Positions 43,922 to 54,464 of a stretch of DNA of 64,000 nucleotides are shown one piece after another. This DNA comes from Mantamonas sphyraenae (Eukaryota; CRuMs; Mantamonadidae). The notes below the pieces were generated by a model that was not told where the DNA came from, did no database searches, and was given only the letters and a program-made list of their open reading frames with translations. Positions within the stretch are counted from its first letter, which is position 1, and the number at the start of each line of letters is the position of its first letter. Both the position numbers and the translations under genes were made by a program. The stretch spans positions 496,001 through 560,000 of the forward strand of contig JAPMXV010000051.1 in NCBI GenBank assembly GCA_026936335.1. Reading direction: 5' to 3'.

Positions 43922-45111
43922 ATGCAGATGCAGAGTGACATTCAGATGCCTTATGGGCAGCACAAGGGGCAAATCCAGCTGGTGAGTGTGTTTGGGTGGA
44001 GGGAGACTCTTGGCGCTCCGGGTGAAGCTGACGCGTGGGTGACGGGTGTAGGTGCTGGGGCCGATGTTTTCGGGCAAGTCGACGGAACTTTTGCGCAGGG
44101 TGCGTCGATACACGATTGCAAACAAGAAGTGTAGGTTGTGCGGGAGGACGGGGCGAAAAAGAAAAAAGGGCGGGAGCTTGATCAGCTGCGTGCGCGCCAA
44201 TTTTCAAAGGGATCGGATATGGCGGGAAGAGGGGACACTGACATGCATTTGAGGCCCGCTGTGGGCGGGGCGTGGACGGTGAATGCCTACAGGCCTGGTG
44301 ATTAAGTACAAGCACGACACACGGTACTCTGTGGACGAGATGAGCACGCACGATAGGTAGGCTGTCCAAATTGTGGTGCGCGCGGCAATTTGGCGCGAAA
44401 ATTTTTGGCGGGAAGGTCTGACACGCCGGGGTCACAGAGTGACGTGCTGTGCGAGGCCGTGCGACACATTGTTCGATGCGGAAGACGATGCGGACGCATA
44501 CGACGTTATTGGGATCGATGAGGGCCAGTTCTTCCCGGATGTGGTTGAGTTTTGCGAGAAGATGGCCAACGCCGGCAAGATTGTGATTGTGGCGGCACTG
44601 GTGAGTATTCCGAGGAGGGGTTGTGAGCGATTTAGTATTGCGCATGAGCGCTGACACGATGGGCGTGATGAAGGATGGGACGTTCCAGCGCAAGGCGTTT
44701 GGCAAGGTGCTGGAACTTGTGCCGCTTGCGGAGCACGTGATCAAGCTGCGTGCCATCTGCCACCTGTGCTTCAAGGACGCGGCATTCAGCAAGCGCATCG
44801 GGAAGGAGATGGAGGTGGAGGTGATTGGTGGCGAGGAGAAGTACGTGGCCGTTTGCCGAGAGTGCTTCTTTGACGACAACACAGAGCAGCTGGAGCAGGA
44901 GCTGCAGGCAAAGCAGAAGGAGGTGGAAAGGGAGCAAGACCAGCAACAGCAACAAGAGCAGGAGCAGGAGCAGGAGCAGGGACCAAGTGGTATTGGGGGC
45001 AAGAAGCACGCCGATGTGGAGGTGGCCAAGGTGAAGCAACTGGGCCAACTGCTGGAGCTGGGCGACCACACCCCGAGCAGCATTGGAGGCAGCGCGGGAC
45101 GAGACCTGTGA
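43922..45111 (+). CDS. TK1: Thymidine kinase, cytosolic TK1 type
   Basis: Five exons, 43922..43981, 44052..44130, 44293..44356, 44438..44600 and 44674..45111, give 267 aa. The P-loop is [50 protein letters not shown] and [10 protein letters not shown] follow, and the zinc site is CHLC...CREC. The C-terminus adds a Gln/Glu-rich tail. The enzyme phosphorylates thymidine for dTTP salvage. Introns 2 and 3 carry GC-rich elements that include perfect E2F consensus sites, which would suit an S-phase gene. The stop is 20 bp from the convergent neighbour. Confidence 0.95.
44389..44414 (+). promoter_or_regulatory. Two E2F-like sites within TK intron 3
   Basis: TTTGGCGCGAAA (44389..44400) matches the palindromic E2F consensus TTTSGCGCSAAA. 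TTTGGCGGGAA (44404..44414) matches the classic non-palindromic site. Similar TTTTGGCG motifs occur in an IFT56 intron, so function is not proven. Confidence 0.45.
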
Positions 45112-45131
45112 GCAATGGATGTGGATGCATT

Positions 45132-46005
45132 TTAGACTTCTTGGAGGGCCACGCGTTCGAGAGGCTTGTTCTTGGGCACGGCGGCCTTGTACCGCGCCGT
45201 CACGGCGTCCTTGATCTCAAAGGCGAGAGGCGTTTCAAAGGTCAAGCGCTTCTCCAGAGTGTCGGAGACGACAAAGGTCATTTCAAAGAGGTTGTCCGGG
45301 AGGAGGTCTTCCTCCACAAGCGGGCTATCGGTGGAGGGGCTTTCCTCCTTGTTCTCTTCGGTGGTGGTGGTGGTGGTTTCTTCACTGGTGTCGTCCTCGT
45401 TGGCGGTGGTGGTAGTGGTGGTGGTTTCTTCACTGGTTTCGCCCTCGTTGGCGGCGGTGGTGGTTTCGTCACTGGTTTCGTCCTCGCCATTCTCCTCGTT
45501 GGCGGTGGTGGCGGAGGTTTGTGGGACGCCGAGATCTTCGCCAGTTTCGAGTTCGATTTCGTCCACTCCGACAGTCGGGGTGGCGGAGGAGGAGCCCGAA
45601 GCAGCCTCGCGCTTAAGGCGCTGCGTTTCTTCTGTGCGCGCGTGGAATTTGGCGAGCTTGGGGTAGGAAAAGTAGGCGTAGTCGATTCGGTGCACCGGGT
45701 GGAGGACGGACACGCCGCTGGTGCTGAGTTCGAGGATGACGTCGCGGCGCTCGACAGAGTCACCCGAGGTGATGATTTCCTGAGAGAGGGCAGGTGGGAA
45801 AGAGTCAGCCTAGGGCGGCGTTGGACGCGAGAAAGTTCGGAAGGAAACCAAGGCCGAGACGTACGACGGCTTCAAACTCTTTGGGCTGGGACAGGTCGAC
45901 GTCGACCATGGCTTCTTCGTCCCAATTCCAGGCGTCGCTGACGTCGTACCAAGACATGGCGCGTTGCTTGCGCATCTGCTTGCGGGCTTCCTCTGGGGTG
46001 GACAT
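45132..46005 (-). CDS. Unknown protein with Thr/Glu tandem repeats
   Basis: Exons 46005..45865 and 45779..45132 give 262 aa. The N-terminal half is well structured in appearance (MSWYDVSDAWNWDEEAMV, then ERRDVILELSTSGVSVLHPV). The middle has repeated units of the type SDETTTAANEGETSEETTTT, encoded by an imperfect tandem repeat at about 45355-45500. The C-terminus returns to ordered-looking sequence (NLFEMTFVVSDTLEKRL). No signal peptide, membrane span or known domain is recognised. Phase and splice signals support the gene being real. Confidence 0.65.
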
Positions 46006-46181
46006 TGACTTTTTCCGTTGGCCTTGGAGGCGAATGATCAGCCAGAGCCGACACGATGTGAAGGGAGATGGTTCGAAAGGGCTGGGAAGCATGTGCTTCA
46101 AGTGCATTTGGCAAGCAAGGAGATGGGCCGACACGGCAGCCGCTGATGCGACCACCGCAAACAACCCGAACAACACGAACG

Positions 46182-47061
46182 ATGTCTTCTACGCGCTGGC
46201 TCCCTCTCGAAAGCAACCCCGATGTGCTGAACAAGGTAGGTGGATGCAGTGTGTGTCTGGTGTGCTCGGTTGGGTGCGGTTTGGTGCATGTGTGCATCAG
46301 GGGATGACAGGCGGAAAGTGGACAAGAGGGCACAAACACAGGAATTCGTGCGGGTGTGGTTTTTCCCCTCTGACGCGCTGACGGGTTGGCATCTGACACG
46401 GAACGGACGCACGGCACTGTAGTTCTGCAGCGGGCTGGGCATGCCCGGCTCGGTGGCATTCACAGACGTGTGGGGTCTGGACGAGGAGCTGCTTGCGATG
46501 CTGCCGTCCAAGATCCACGCCATGGTGTTCCTGTACCCGATCACCGACGTGTCGGACAACTACCGTAAGGAGGAGGTGGCCAAACTGCAGGAGGAAGGGC
46601 AGGAAGTGGGCGAGAATGTGTTCTTTGTCAAGCAAACCATCGGCAACGCGTGCGGGACCATCGGCGTGCTGCACTGCATGGCCAACGCCCAGGGCTTTGA
46701 GGTTGAGGACGGCTTCTTCAAGACCTTTGTGCAGGACACGAAGGACATGGATGCCGACGAGCGTGCAGCATACCTGGAGTCAGACAAGGCGCAAGCACTC
46801 GAGCAGGCCCACGGCCAGAGCGCAAGCGAGGGCCAAACCAACGCAGAGGAGCACGAAGGCACCAACCTTCACTTTATTGCGTTTGTGCCCGTCGATGGCG
46901 TCCTGTACGAGTTTGACGGCCGCAAGCCCTTCCCCATCAACCACGGCAAGACCACGGACGAGACGTTTGCATCGGACACTGCAGCTGTGATCCAGCAGTT
47001 TATGAAGCGCGACCCGGAGCAGTACGAGTTTACGACGATGGCTCTGTGCGACGCGCAGTAA
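46182..47061 (+). CDS. UCHL3: Ubiquitin C-terminal hydrolase, UCHL3 type
   Basis: Exons 46182..46235 and 46423..47061 give 230 aa, the normal family size. It opens MSSTRWLPLESNPDVLNK. The catalytic Cys is in QTIGNACGTIG, the His in LHFIAFV, and the Asp in EFDGRKPFPINHG. The crossover loop lies between ADERAAYLES and the His motif. UCHL3 releases ubiquitin or NEDD8 from small C-terminal adducts. The stop is 13 bp from the convergent TBCA stop. Confidence 0.96.
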
Positions 47062-47074
47062 TGGATTCGGAAAC

Positions 47075-47690
47075 TCAGTAGTCTTCTTCGAGATCCCCGT
47101 CGTCGTCGTTGCCGTTGCTGTTGCTGTTGCTCTCTTTTGCGTCGTCTTGGTCGTTGCCCAGCTCCTCGTTGACCGCCTTGAGGGCTGCGTAAGCCGCTTC
47201 GGCTTCCGTGGACTGCTGCACGTGGTCGTCGTCGCTGTGTTCCTTGAGGAGCACAGTGAGGTCGGCTGCCGTGTTTTCCAAGCGCCTGCGACAGTCATCG
47301 ATCATTGCTTTGGATTCGGCGATGACTTGTTCCTGAGTGGTGGCGAGTGCATGAGACAAGCGTGTCAGTGTCGCGTGCTGTGTGACATCTTGCCCGTGTG
47401 TCAGCGCAAAGACCCACCTGTTGCTTGAGTCGATCGGTGTTGCCTGACTCTTTCATCTTGAGCAACCGCTCCTCTTCCTCCTCAACCTCTTTCTCGTACG
47501 ACAGCATCTCCTTGTGCAGGCTGTATTGGGCGTGTTAGCAAACGCCCCAACCGTTTCGCGCCGGAATTGCTCAGCGCGCGAGCGATTCCGCGTTGCTGCG
47601 TCGTGGGCTGACGACCTCCTCTGTCCACACGTACCGAGTGCACGAGCCAGTCTTGATTTTGATGCGGCGCTTGATGTCAGACACGGACAT
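47075..47690 (-). CDS. TBCA: Tubulin-binding cofactor A (beta-tubulin chaperone)
   Basis: Exons 47690..47635, 47520..47418 and 47332..47075 give 138 aa. The family opening IKRRIKIKTGSCTRLHKEM and SYEKEV are rebuilt across the first join. AESKAMIDDCRRRLENTAAD matches the third helix of the three-helix bundle. An Asn/Ser/Asp tail is added. TBCA holds beta-tubulin during folding. Intron 1 contains TTTCGCGCCGGAA, an E2F-like string. Confidence 0.93.
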
Positions 47691-47890
47691 GGGTGGTGTT
47701 TGGGACGAGCGGTGTTCTTGTGGCTGGACGCACGCACACATGCGGTGTGTCCAGGTGAGGCGAGATTTCGGTGGGAACGCGGGGAAAGGCCAGAGGCGGA
47801 GGAGTGGGGAGAGTGCACGAGTGCGAGAATGGGAGATGGGATCGCGTTGGCGAGAGCAGCTGAGCAGCAGCGCCTTTTCATTTGCCCACT

Positions 47891-48853
47891 TCACAGGAAC
47901 AGCTTCTGGCACTGTTCGACGGTGTGCGCAGGGCCTGTGGTGGTGTTTCCGTTGACACCCTCGTGCATAAAGATCTCGTAGTCGTTGCCGCCCTCGTAGG
48001 TCTTGTCGCCAAAGAAAAAGACGTTCTCAAACGCAGGCTTGCCCTCGTCGTCGTTGAGGTGGTTCAGGCAGTACGTCTTGTCCCACCCCGTGGGGAACAC
48101 GTCAAAGCTGATTTGGCCGCCAATGGAAAAGGTCCACTTGTCGCTGCCAAACTTCTCCTTGAGGGCGTCGACAAATTGCGGGCGGATCTTGTGCTCCTGG
48201 TCGTAGGCGTTGAACTCGACACGCTCTTCTTGGTTGACGTTGCGGCCGCATGGGGAGACGTTGATCATGCCGTTGCGGAACTCCACAAACGTGCCACGTT
48301 TGGCCGGGAGACCCTTGAGGTCTGCAATGTAGTGGAGGCAAAAGTCGATAAAGTCCTGCAGCTCCTGCTCGGAAAACTCGCTCTTGAGGGACTGTGCATA
48401 GACGTGTGCGTGTGGGTTGGGTTAGGCAAGGCGCAGCGACGGCGGAGGGAGCGTCGGGGCTACTTACGGCGCGGTGAATCTCCTTTCCCTCCTTGAAGGC
48501 CAACAGGCCGTTCTCAGAGAAGACGTAGTCAAACATCTCGAGAACTGCGGGAGTGCCGAACACGCAACGGGGTGCGGGAGGTGTCAGCACGGGCGTGTGC
48601 ATCAGCTGTTGGAGGGCTGGGGCGTCGGGGAAGGGAACGGCGGCTGTGCGCCGGAAAACGGACTGTTGTCACCGAGCTGCTCCTGCTGCTTGACGAGGTC
48701 TGAGCCACCCACGATGCCGATGGTGACCACCTTGCGCAGCTGCTGAATGAAATCCAGAGTCTCCTGGTTGGCCTCGAGGCGGGGTTCAGTCAGGGTGCCG
48801 TCGACGTCAAAGAGGACGATGGTGTTGTCGCGGGAGTACTTGGTAGTAGACAT
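47891..48853 (-). CDS. PMM2: Phosphomannomutase
   Basis: Exons 48853..48664, 48544..48468 and 48391..47891 give 255 aa. The HAD nucleophile motif is [48 protein letters not shown] and [20 protein letters not shown] are diagnostic of eukaryotic PMM. It converts mannose-6-phosphate to mannose-1-phosphate for GDP-mannose and glycosylation. Exon 1 ends at a GTCCGT donor, the same non-consensus type as in MAK11 and IFT56. The start is 165 bp from the divergent ADA2 copy A start. Confidence 0.96.
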
Positions 48854-49018
48854 TTTCTGTGTGGCGTTCAGATGGGTGGATGGCCGCAGCCGCAATCGAC
48901 GCGAACTTGACATGCAACATCTGTCGGGGTGTCGGAGTGGTGTTTGGGTGCAGCATTGGTGACGTCAAGACCTCGTGGCGCCAGTGCAGCCAGCAGTGCA
49001 GTGCGGAGCCTTGGGGAG
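48854..49018. promoter_or_regulatory. Divergent promoter region between PMM and ADA2 copy A
   Basis: These 165 bp are unique to copy A. The sequence upstream of the copy B start is unrelated from the base before the ATG. Confidence 0.35.
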
Positions 49019-51215
49019 ATGTCTGGATCGGATGCAGGAGGGCCACCATCACCTGCGTCGTCGACGACGTCGACAAGCACACGCAAGAGCAGCAGCAAGG
49101 CCAGCCGCAAGCGTGAACGCAACGCAGAGACCACGCTGATGTACGAGAAGCGCAGACGCGTGAGCTACTACTGCGACTACTGCCAGCGAGACATCACCGA
49201 GACACTGCGCATCCGGTGTGCAGAGTGCTCCGACTTGGACATGTGTCTCCAGTGCTTCTCTGTGGGAGCAGAGATCTGCACGACGAGCATCATCGATCCG
49301 GCGACGGTGAAGCGGCCGTCGAAACACAAGTCGACACACAAATACCGCGTGATGGAGGACCTGAGCTTCCCTCTGTTTGAGAACGAGTGGGGAGCAGAAG
49401 AGGTGGGTTGTGTGTGAGCGGATGTGGGTGTGGTGTGGTTGTGTGGCCACCGTGTGGGCGTGTGGGCGGACGTGCAAGTGAGAGTGGAAAGGGCGGGAGT
49501 GAGTTTTGGCAGACACAGCCGGCTACAGGCGCTGACAGGGAGACGGACACGGGTGTGTTGCGGCTACGCATACGCCCACGGGGACGGATACACACAGGAG
49601 CTGCTTCTGTTGGAGGGGATTGAGCTGAAAGGTCTGTCCAACTGGGCAGGAGTCTCTGCACACGTGAGCACAAAGAGCGCCGAGCAGTGTCACGAGCACT
49701 ACTTGCGGTTCTATGTCAACACAGCGACAGCACCAGCACCGGTGAGTGGAAGCACGGGGAGGAGCATGGGTGTGTAGCGACACGCTGGGTGTGCATGATG
49801 TGCGGTGCAGGGTGTGTGGCACGCATGGACTGTGGAAACGAGAGAGAGCAAGAGAGAGTGTGCGACGTGAGCAATTTGCTCGAGCGACCCAGCGGCTGAC
49901 ACAAGAGGGACAACGTGGACGGGTTGCAGGATCCGGAGTCACAGCTTCTGGGATCGCGTCAGGAGGTGGCGGCGTATCTGCGCAATCGTGCGCTGATGCC
50001 GAGCCGTGCAAGGTGAGTGAGGGAGAGGAAGAGATCAGGGGCCGTTCACACACGCACGCTGCTGACACAGACAGCGGGACACAGTGGGTCATCGTCGTCG
50101 TCGAGCTCGAGCAAAAAGGACAGCAAGGTCAAGACAAAGCCGTCGAAGCCGAAGCTGGAGGCAAAGGGGAGCAAGCCGACGCCGCTGGAGATTGCGGGCT
50201 GGATGCCAAAGCGAGGGGACTTTGAGTTTGAAGACGACAACGAAGCAGAGCTGTTGGTGGCGGACATGGAGTTTTACGAAGACGACACGCCGCTGGACCG
50301 GCAGCTGAAGCTGAAGATCATGGAGATGTACAACCACAAACTGGACAAGAGGCAGCTGCGGAAGGAGTTTGCGCTGGACCGGGGCCTGATCTCGAGGGAC
50401 GGGAGCGGACGAAGGCGCAAGGTGGTGAAGGAGGACAAAGAGATTGCGGCGTTGAAGAAGCCGTTTGTGACGTTGTGCAAGCCACTGATGCGGTTCCACA
50501 GTCTGGAGGAACACGAACAGTTTGTGACGGGTGTGGCGTTGGAAAAGTCGCTGTTTGCGCAGTTGGAGCGGTGCAAGGAGTACCGTCGAGCGGGAATCCG
50601 GACACTGGCAGAGGCAGAGCAGTACGAGTTTATGGCGAAGCAGCGTGACGAAAAGAGCCGGCTGAACAGGAATCGGGACGACAGCTATCTGTATGGACAG
50701 AGGACACCCGGGCGAACAAAGAGTCAGAGTGGAGGGTTGATGTTTAGTCCGAGGAGCCAGGGGGGTCGGGCGGACGTGAAGCTGCTGGACATCAGCGGGC
50801 TGCCAGCGTTTGAAAACCTGTCGCCGCAGGAACGGGAGCTGTGTTCGCGAGTGCGTGTGACACCGACGCAGTACTTCCGAATCAAGGACACGCTGTTGAG
50901 CGAGTGCGAGACACAGGGGTATCTGAAGAGGAACCAGGCGCGAAAGCTGATCAAGATCGACGTTGCAAAGACGGGCAAGCTGTACGACTACTTTGTGGAG
51001 GCCGGGTGGATCAACAAAGAGGCGCGTGTGAGCGGGGTGAGTGGGGTGGCCGGGGTTGTGGCGAGCGGGGATGGAGGGATGGAGGTTGTGGGAGAGACGT
51101 TGTTGGTGAAGCAGGAGCCTGTGGTGTCGTTGGAAGGGGCTGGGATGCAGGTGGAGGAGGGAGGTGGAGGCAGGCAGCAGCAGCAGGGAGGGGAGGCGGT
51201 GGGCAAGGTGGAGCC
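49019..51215 (+). repeat. Inverted duplication arm A (ADA2 copy A)
   Basis: This 2.2-kb block is nearly identical, introns included, to the reverse complement of 56725..58923. Homology starts at the A of the ATG and stops after GTGGAGCC, 13 bases before the stop codon ends. Only scattered substitutions and one- to three-base indels separate the arms. Confidence 0.93.
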
Positions 51216-51228
51216 TGCCACTGGGTGA
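49019..51228 (+). CDS. ADA2: Transcriptional adaptor ADA2 (SAGA/ADA complex), copy A
   Basis: Exons 49019..49402, 49598..49741, 49930..50012 and 50085..51228 give 584 aa. A ZZ zinc finger (YCDYC, CAEC, DMCLQCF) occupies about residues 55-105. A SANT domain spans the first intron: GAEEELLLLEGIELKGLSNW, then EQCHEHYLRFY. A Ser/Lys linker precedes the central ADA2 region (PLDRQLKLKIMEMYNHKLD). The SWIRM domain is near residues 470-540 (GLPAFENLSPQERELC to GKLYDYFVEAGWI). ADA2 holds the GCN5 acetyltransferase in SAGA. The third exon contains no ATG and was found by phase. Copy B differs at the C-terminal tail: KVEPATG here, KVEPRK there. Confidence 0.95.
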
Positions 51229-51262
51229 GGATGTGCGAGTGTCGGAGCAAAACAAACCAGCG

Positions 51263-53281
51263 ATGATTCTCTCTCGCCAGCGCGCATCTTCGTCTTCCAG
51301 CTCCAGCAAGGAGAAGAACAAGAACAAAGTGCCGACACTGCAGGAGTTTATTGACAAGCGGGACTACATTGGAGCAGCGACGTTGTGCGAGTTCTTGGAG
51401 AGCTCGTACAAGCGTAAGGAGGTGGACGAGGCAGAGCGCACGACCAACATGATGTGGTTGGCATACAGCTATTTTCACGCCGGCAAGTACGACAAGGCCG
51501 CAGAGGTGAGCTGATGGAGAGGCACGGGAGCACAAGCGAGTGGAGATCGAGCTGACGCAACCCACACCCGTTTTTGCACAACGCGCACAGGCATACCGCA
51601 AGCTCATCGACGCAGGAAACCAGGACAGCAACCTGACGGTGTTCCTTGCTTGCTGTCTCTTTTACATGGGCGAGTACGAGGAGGCCGAGGAGATCGCGCT
51701 GAAAGGTCCGTTGCCCAGGAGGCGGCCGTTTTTGGCGGCGGATGGTCTTCCGCTTTTTGGCGCGCAAGGAGGCACGCGCGGATTTGTAGACGCTGACACA
51801 CATACACACACACACATGTACACACACATGTACGACACATTCACCATCTCTTGGCGTGACACATATGTCCTTGTGCAGCCATTCCGGATGAGTTGCAGAA
51901 GCGGCTGCTATTCCATCTGGCCCAAAAGTCCAAGGACGAGGACAAACTCATTGCCTACCACGCCAAGCTGCAAGACACCACAGCGGACCAGCTGTGTCTG
52001 GCTTCTGTGCACTGTCTGCGTGGCCACTACCAGGAAGCAATCGAGGTGTACAAAAGCATCCTGAGCCAAAACCGCAAGTATCTTGCCCTGAGCGTGGCCA
52101 TCAGCATCGCGTACTACCGCCTTGACTACTACGAGGTGAGTCTGGAGATTGTGGACGCCTACCTCAAGGACTACCCAGACTCGATTACAGCCGTCAACCT
52201 GAAAGCTTGCAACGTGCACCGGCTGTACAATGGCCAGATGGCCCTGAAAGAACTGGACCGCCTCATGAAGGACATCGAGGGTTCCAAGAACGTGTTTGGC
52301 GACGAAGTGCTTCGGCACAATCGTGTGGTGTTTCGCAACGGTGCCGACGCGCAAACGGTGTTGACATCGTTGTTGGATGTGATTCCTGAGGCTCGCCTCA
52401 ACTTGGTGATCTTCAACCTGCAGAACGGCCACTACGAAGAGGCGTTTGAACTGATGAAGGACGTGGAGCCAACCACACCGCAAGAGTACATCCTCAAGGC
52501 AGTGACCAACTGCGCCTTGGGTCAGGAGAAAAAGAGCAACATGATGCTGCAGACGGCCAAGCACTACTTCCAGTTGATTGGCTCGTCCGAGAGCGAGCAG
52601 GACACCATCCCTGGACGACAGTGCATGGCCAGCGCGTTTATTATGACCAAGAAGTTTGATGACGCATACTTTGTACGTGGTGTGTGTGTGAGAGACGGGA
52701 GAGAGTGTGTGTGTGTGTGTGTGTGCAAACACTTTCTGACTCCTCGTGCGCCCTTACAGTATCTGGACAGCATTCGCGAGTTCTTCTCCGAGGACGACAC
52801 GTTCAACACCAACCTGGGGGTATGCATGGCAGCAAACGGAGACTATGAAAATGCTGTGCAGACACTGCGCAAGGTGCAAAACGAAAGCTACTATCAAGAC
52901 GTGTCGTTTCTGTCGTGGCTGGCTCTGAGCCTGATCCACTGCAGGCAGCCAGCAGATGCATACGACTTGTGGCTGAATCTGGAGGACAAGAGCAAGGAAA
53001 ACTCGTTCAAGCTGCTTCTGCTGCTTGCAAACGAATGCTACCGTTGCGGCTGCTTCTACTACGCCGCACAGGCGTTTGATGTGCTCACACGCATGGAGCC
53101 CAACGACCCGACCATGTTTGACGGCAAGCGCAACGCCATCCTCGGTTGCTGGCAGTCGATTGTGGCTGGCCAAGAGCCGCACGACACCATCCGTGAGCTG
53201 TTTGACTTGCTGCACGAAGACAACCCGCAAGCGAACTACATTCGGGCGACGATGCAGCGGTGGGAGAGTGGCGAGATTTGA
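51263..53281 (+). CDS. IFT56: Intraflagellar transport protein IFT56 (TTC26, IFT-B)
   Basis: Exons 51263..51505, 51591..51705, 51879..52672 and 52760..53281 give 557 aa (human about 554). TPR motifs run throughout. Family blocks include PTLQEFIDKRDYIGAATLCE, AIPDELQKRLLFHLAQK, SLASVHxxRGHYQEAIEVYK-type sequence, VIPEARLNLVIFNLQ, TPQEYILKAVTNCALGQE and DTIPGRQCMASAF. IFT56 belongs to the IFT-B1 core and is needed for import of motility cargo, so the organism builds a cilium or flagellum. Exon 2 ends at a GTCCGT donor. Intron 2 (173 bp) carries TTTTTGGCGCG motifs. Confidence 0.96.
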
Positions 53282-53313
53282 TGGAGGAAGGATTGAATGC
53301 AGATTCATGCAGC

Positions 53314-54395
53314 TCACACAAAGTGAATCGCGTTGTGGCAGTGGACCGGGTGGAGGCTAAGCAGCACACCGACCTGCCCCAACCAGTACGTGATCATAAC
53401 AAGCCACTTTTGGGCAGGGACGGCAACGACAAAGCGGTTGATGGCCAGGATGGCGTCGGAGAGCATGAGCAGTGCCGCACCGGCAAAGGCAATGAACTGG
53501 CGTCGTCGGCGCTTGCGCTCTACTGGATCCAGAAGCAATTCGTCCTCCAACTCCTCTGTGTGGTCGTAAAAGTGACGATGGGTGCGCGGGGAGGCAAGCA
53601 GCTTGGACTGCTCCGTGGTGGGCGAGGTCGCCTGACGAGCGTTGATGCTGGCAGCGTGGGCAGCCGCCTGAGCGTCGAGAGCCTTGACAAGCTGTGAAGA
53701 GTGGCCAATGCGTGCGGCAGCCCTCCAGACACAGGCAGCCTCGACGACGACGTAGATGAGGACCGGAACGACGAGCTGGCCAAGGTGGGGAATGAGCAGG
53801 ACCGCAAAGAGGATGGCGGTGGCTGCCATGGGCACCGAGCGCAAGGGCTGCAGGCGCACACCTCCGTATGAGAATGCGCTGATGTACATGACGTGTTGGC
53901 CCATGAAGCAGGCCATGCCTGCAATGAAGAACTCGTTCTCGGAGAGCTCCATGTTGAAGTCACCACAGCCAGCAAGCACAAGGCCGATGGAGATCAGGAT
54001 AGTGTACATGCGGTCTCGGAGCTCTCGCCCGTGCATTGGCACCAGAGGAAGCCGAGGTTTGCGCCCAGGAGGACGGGCACGGCCTTGATTGCAGGCAGCA
54101 GGTACCAAAGCGTCTGGCCCTGCACAATACCATGTTGGGCAAACAGAGCCCGCACAACAAAGTAGGCGACCATAAAGAGGAGGATGAGCACGCCAAGGAC
54201 AACGTCAAAGCCACTTGTGGCGTGATTCTCCATGTTGCCGCTCTGGTTCCGCGCGAGATGTCTCGCGTGGACCTTTCGATGAATCTTTCCGCCCTCCTTG
54301 CGCCGCTGCTGGCGCACCTTGTCGGGCGTGTCCCCCACCACCATGGTGACCTCATTGGAAATACGCACAGAGTTGGACGATGACTTTTGAGGCAT
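53314..54395 (-). CDS. TMEM86/YhhN-like lysoplasmalogenase, with an apparent frame break
   Basis: The start ATG is at 54395 and the frame runs through GFDVVLGVLILLFMVAYFV and LLPAIKAVPVLLGANLGFLW. It then ends in a stop soon after 54010. The next YhhN segments (RMYTILISIGLVLAGCGD, FFIAGMACFMGQHVMYISAF, AALLMLSDAILAINRF) are in another frame, ending at 53314. The two frames overlap at about 54000-54060 and no GT..AG intron of plausible length restores phase there. It is either a frameshift (pseudogene or sequence error) or an unusual splice. The family hydrolyses lysoplasmalogens in ER membranes. A cytosolic loop with a Glu/Asp-Arg/Lys cluster is inserted in the middle. Confidence 0.65.
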
Positions 54396-54464
54396 GATGG
54401 GTTGGGTGGTGCAGCGGGACGCGCTCGGAAGGCCAGAGGAAACCCGAACCAGCGCGACGCAGCC
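54396..54464. promoter_or_regulatory. 69-bp divergent spacer between the TMEM86-like gene and LC8
   Basis: Head-to-head start codons are separated by 69 bp, the tightest divergent pair in the window. No TATA box is seen. Confidence 0.35.

Noticed and set aside
42425-44200. 591-residue minus-strand ORF antisense to TOP3A
   Set aside because: His/Leu/Arg-rich shadow. TOP3A on the plus strand has clear catalytic and zinc motifs.
52680-52740. GT/CA dinucleotide runs as possible microsatellite loci or regulatory Z-DNA
   Set aside because: Such runs occur in many introns of this window and look like general intron composition rather than specific elements.
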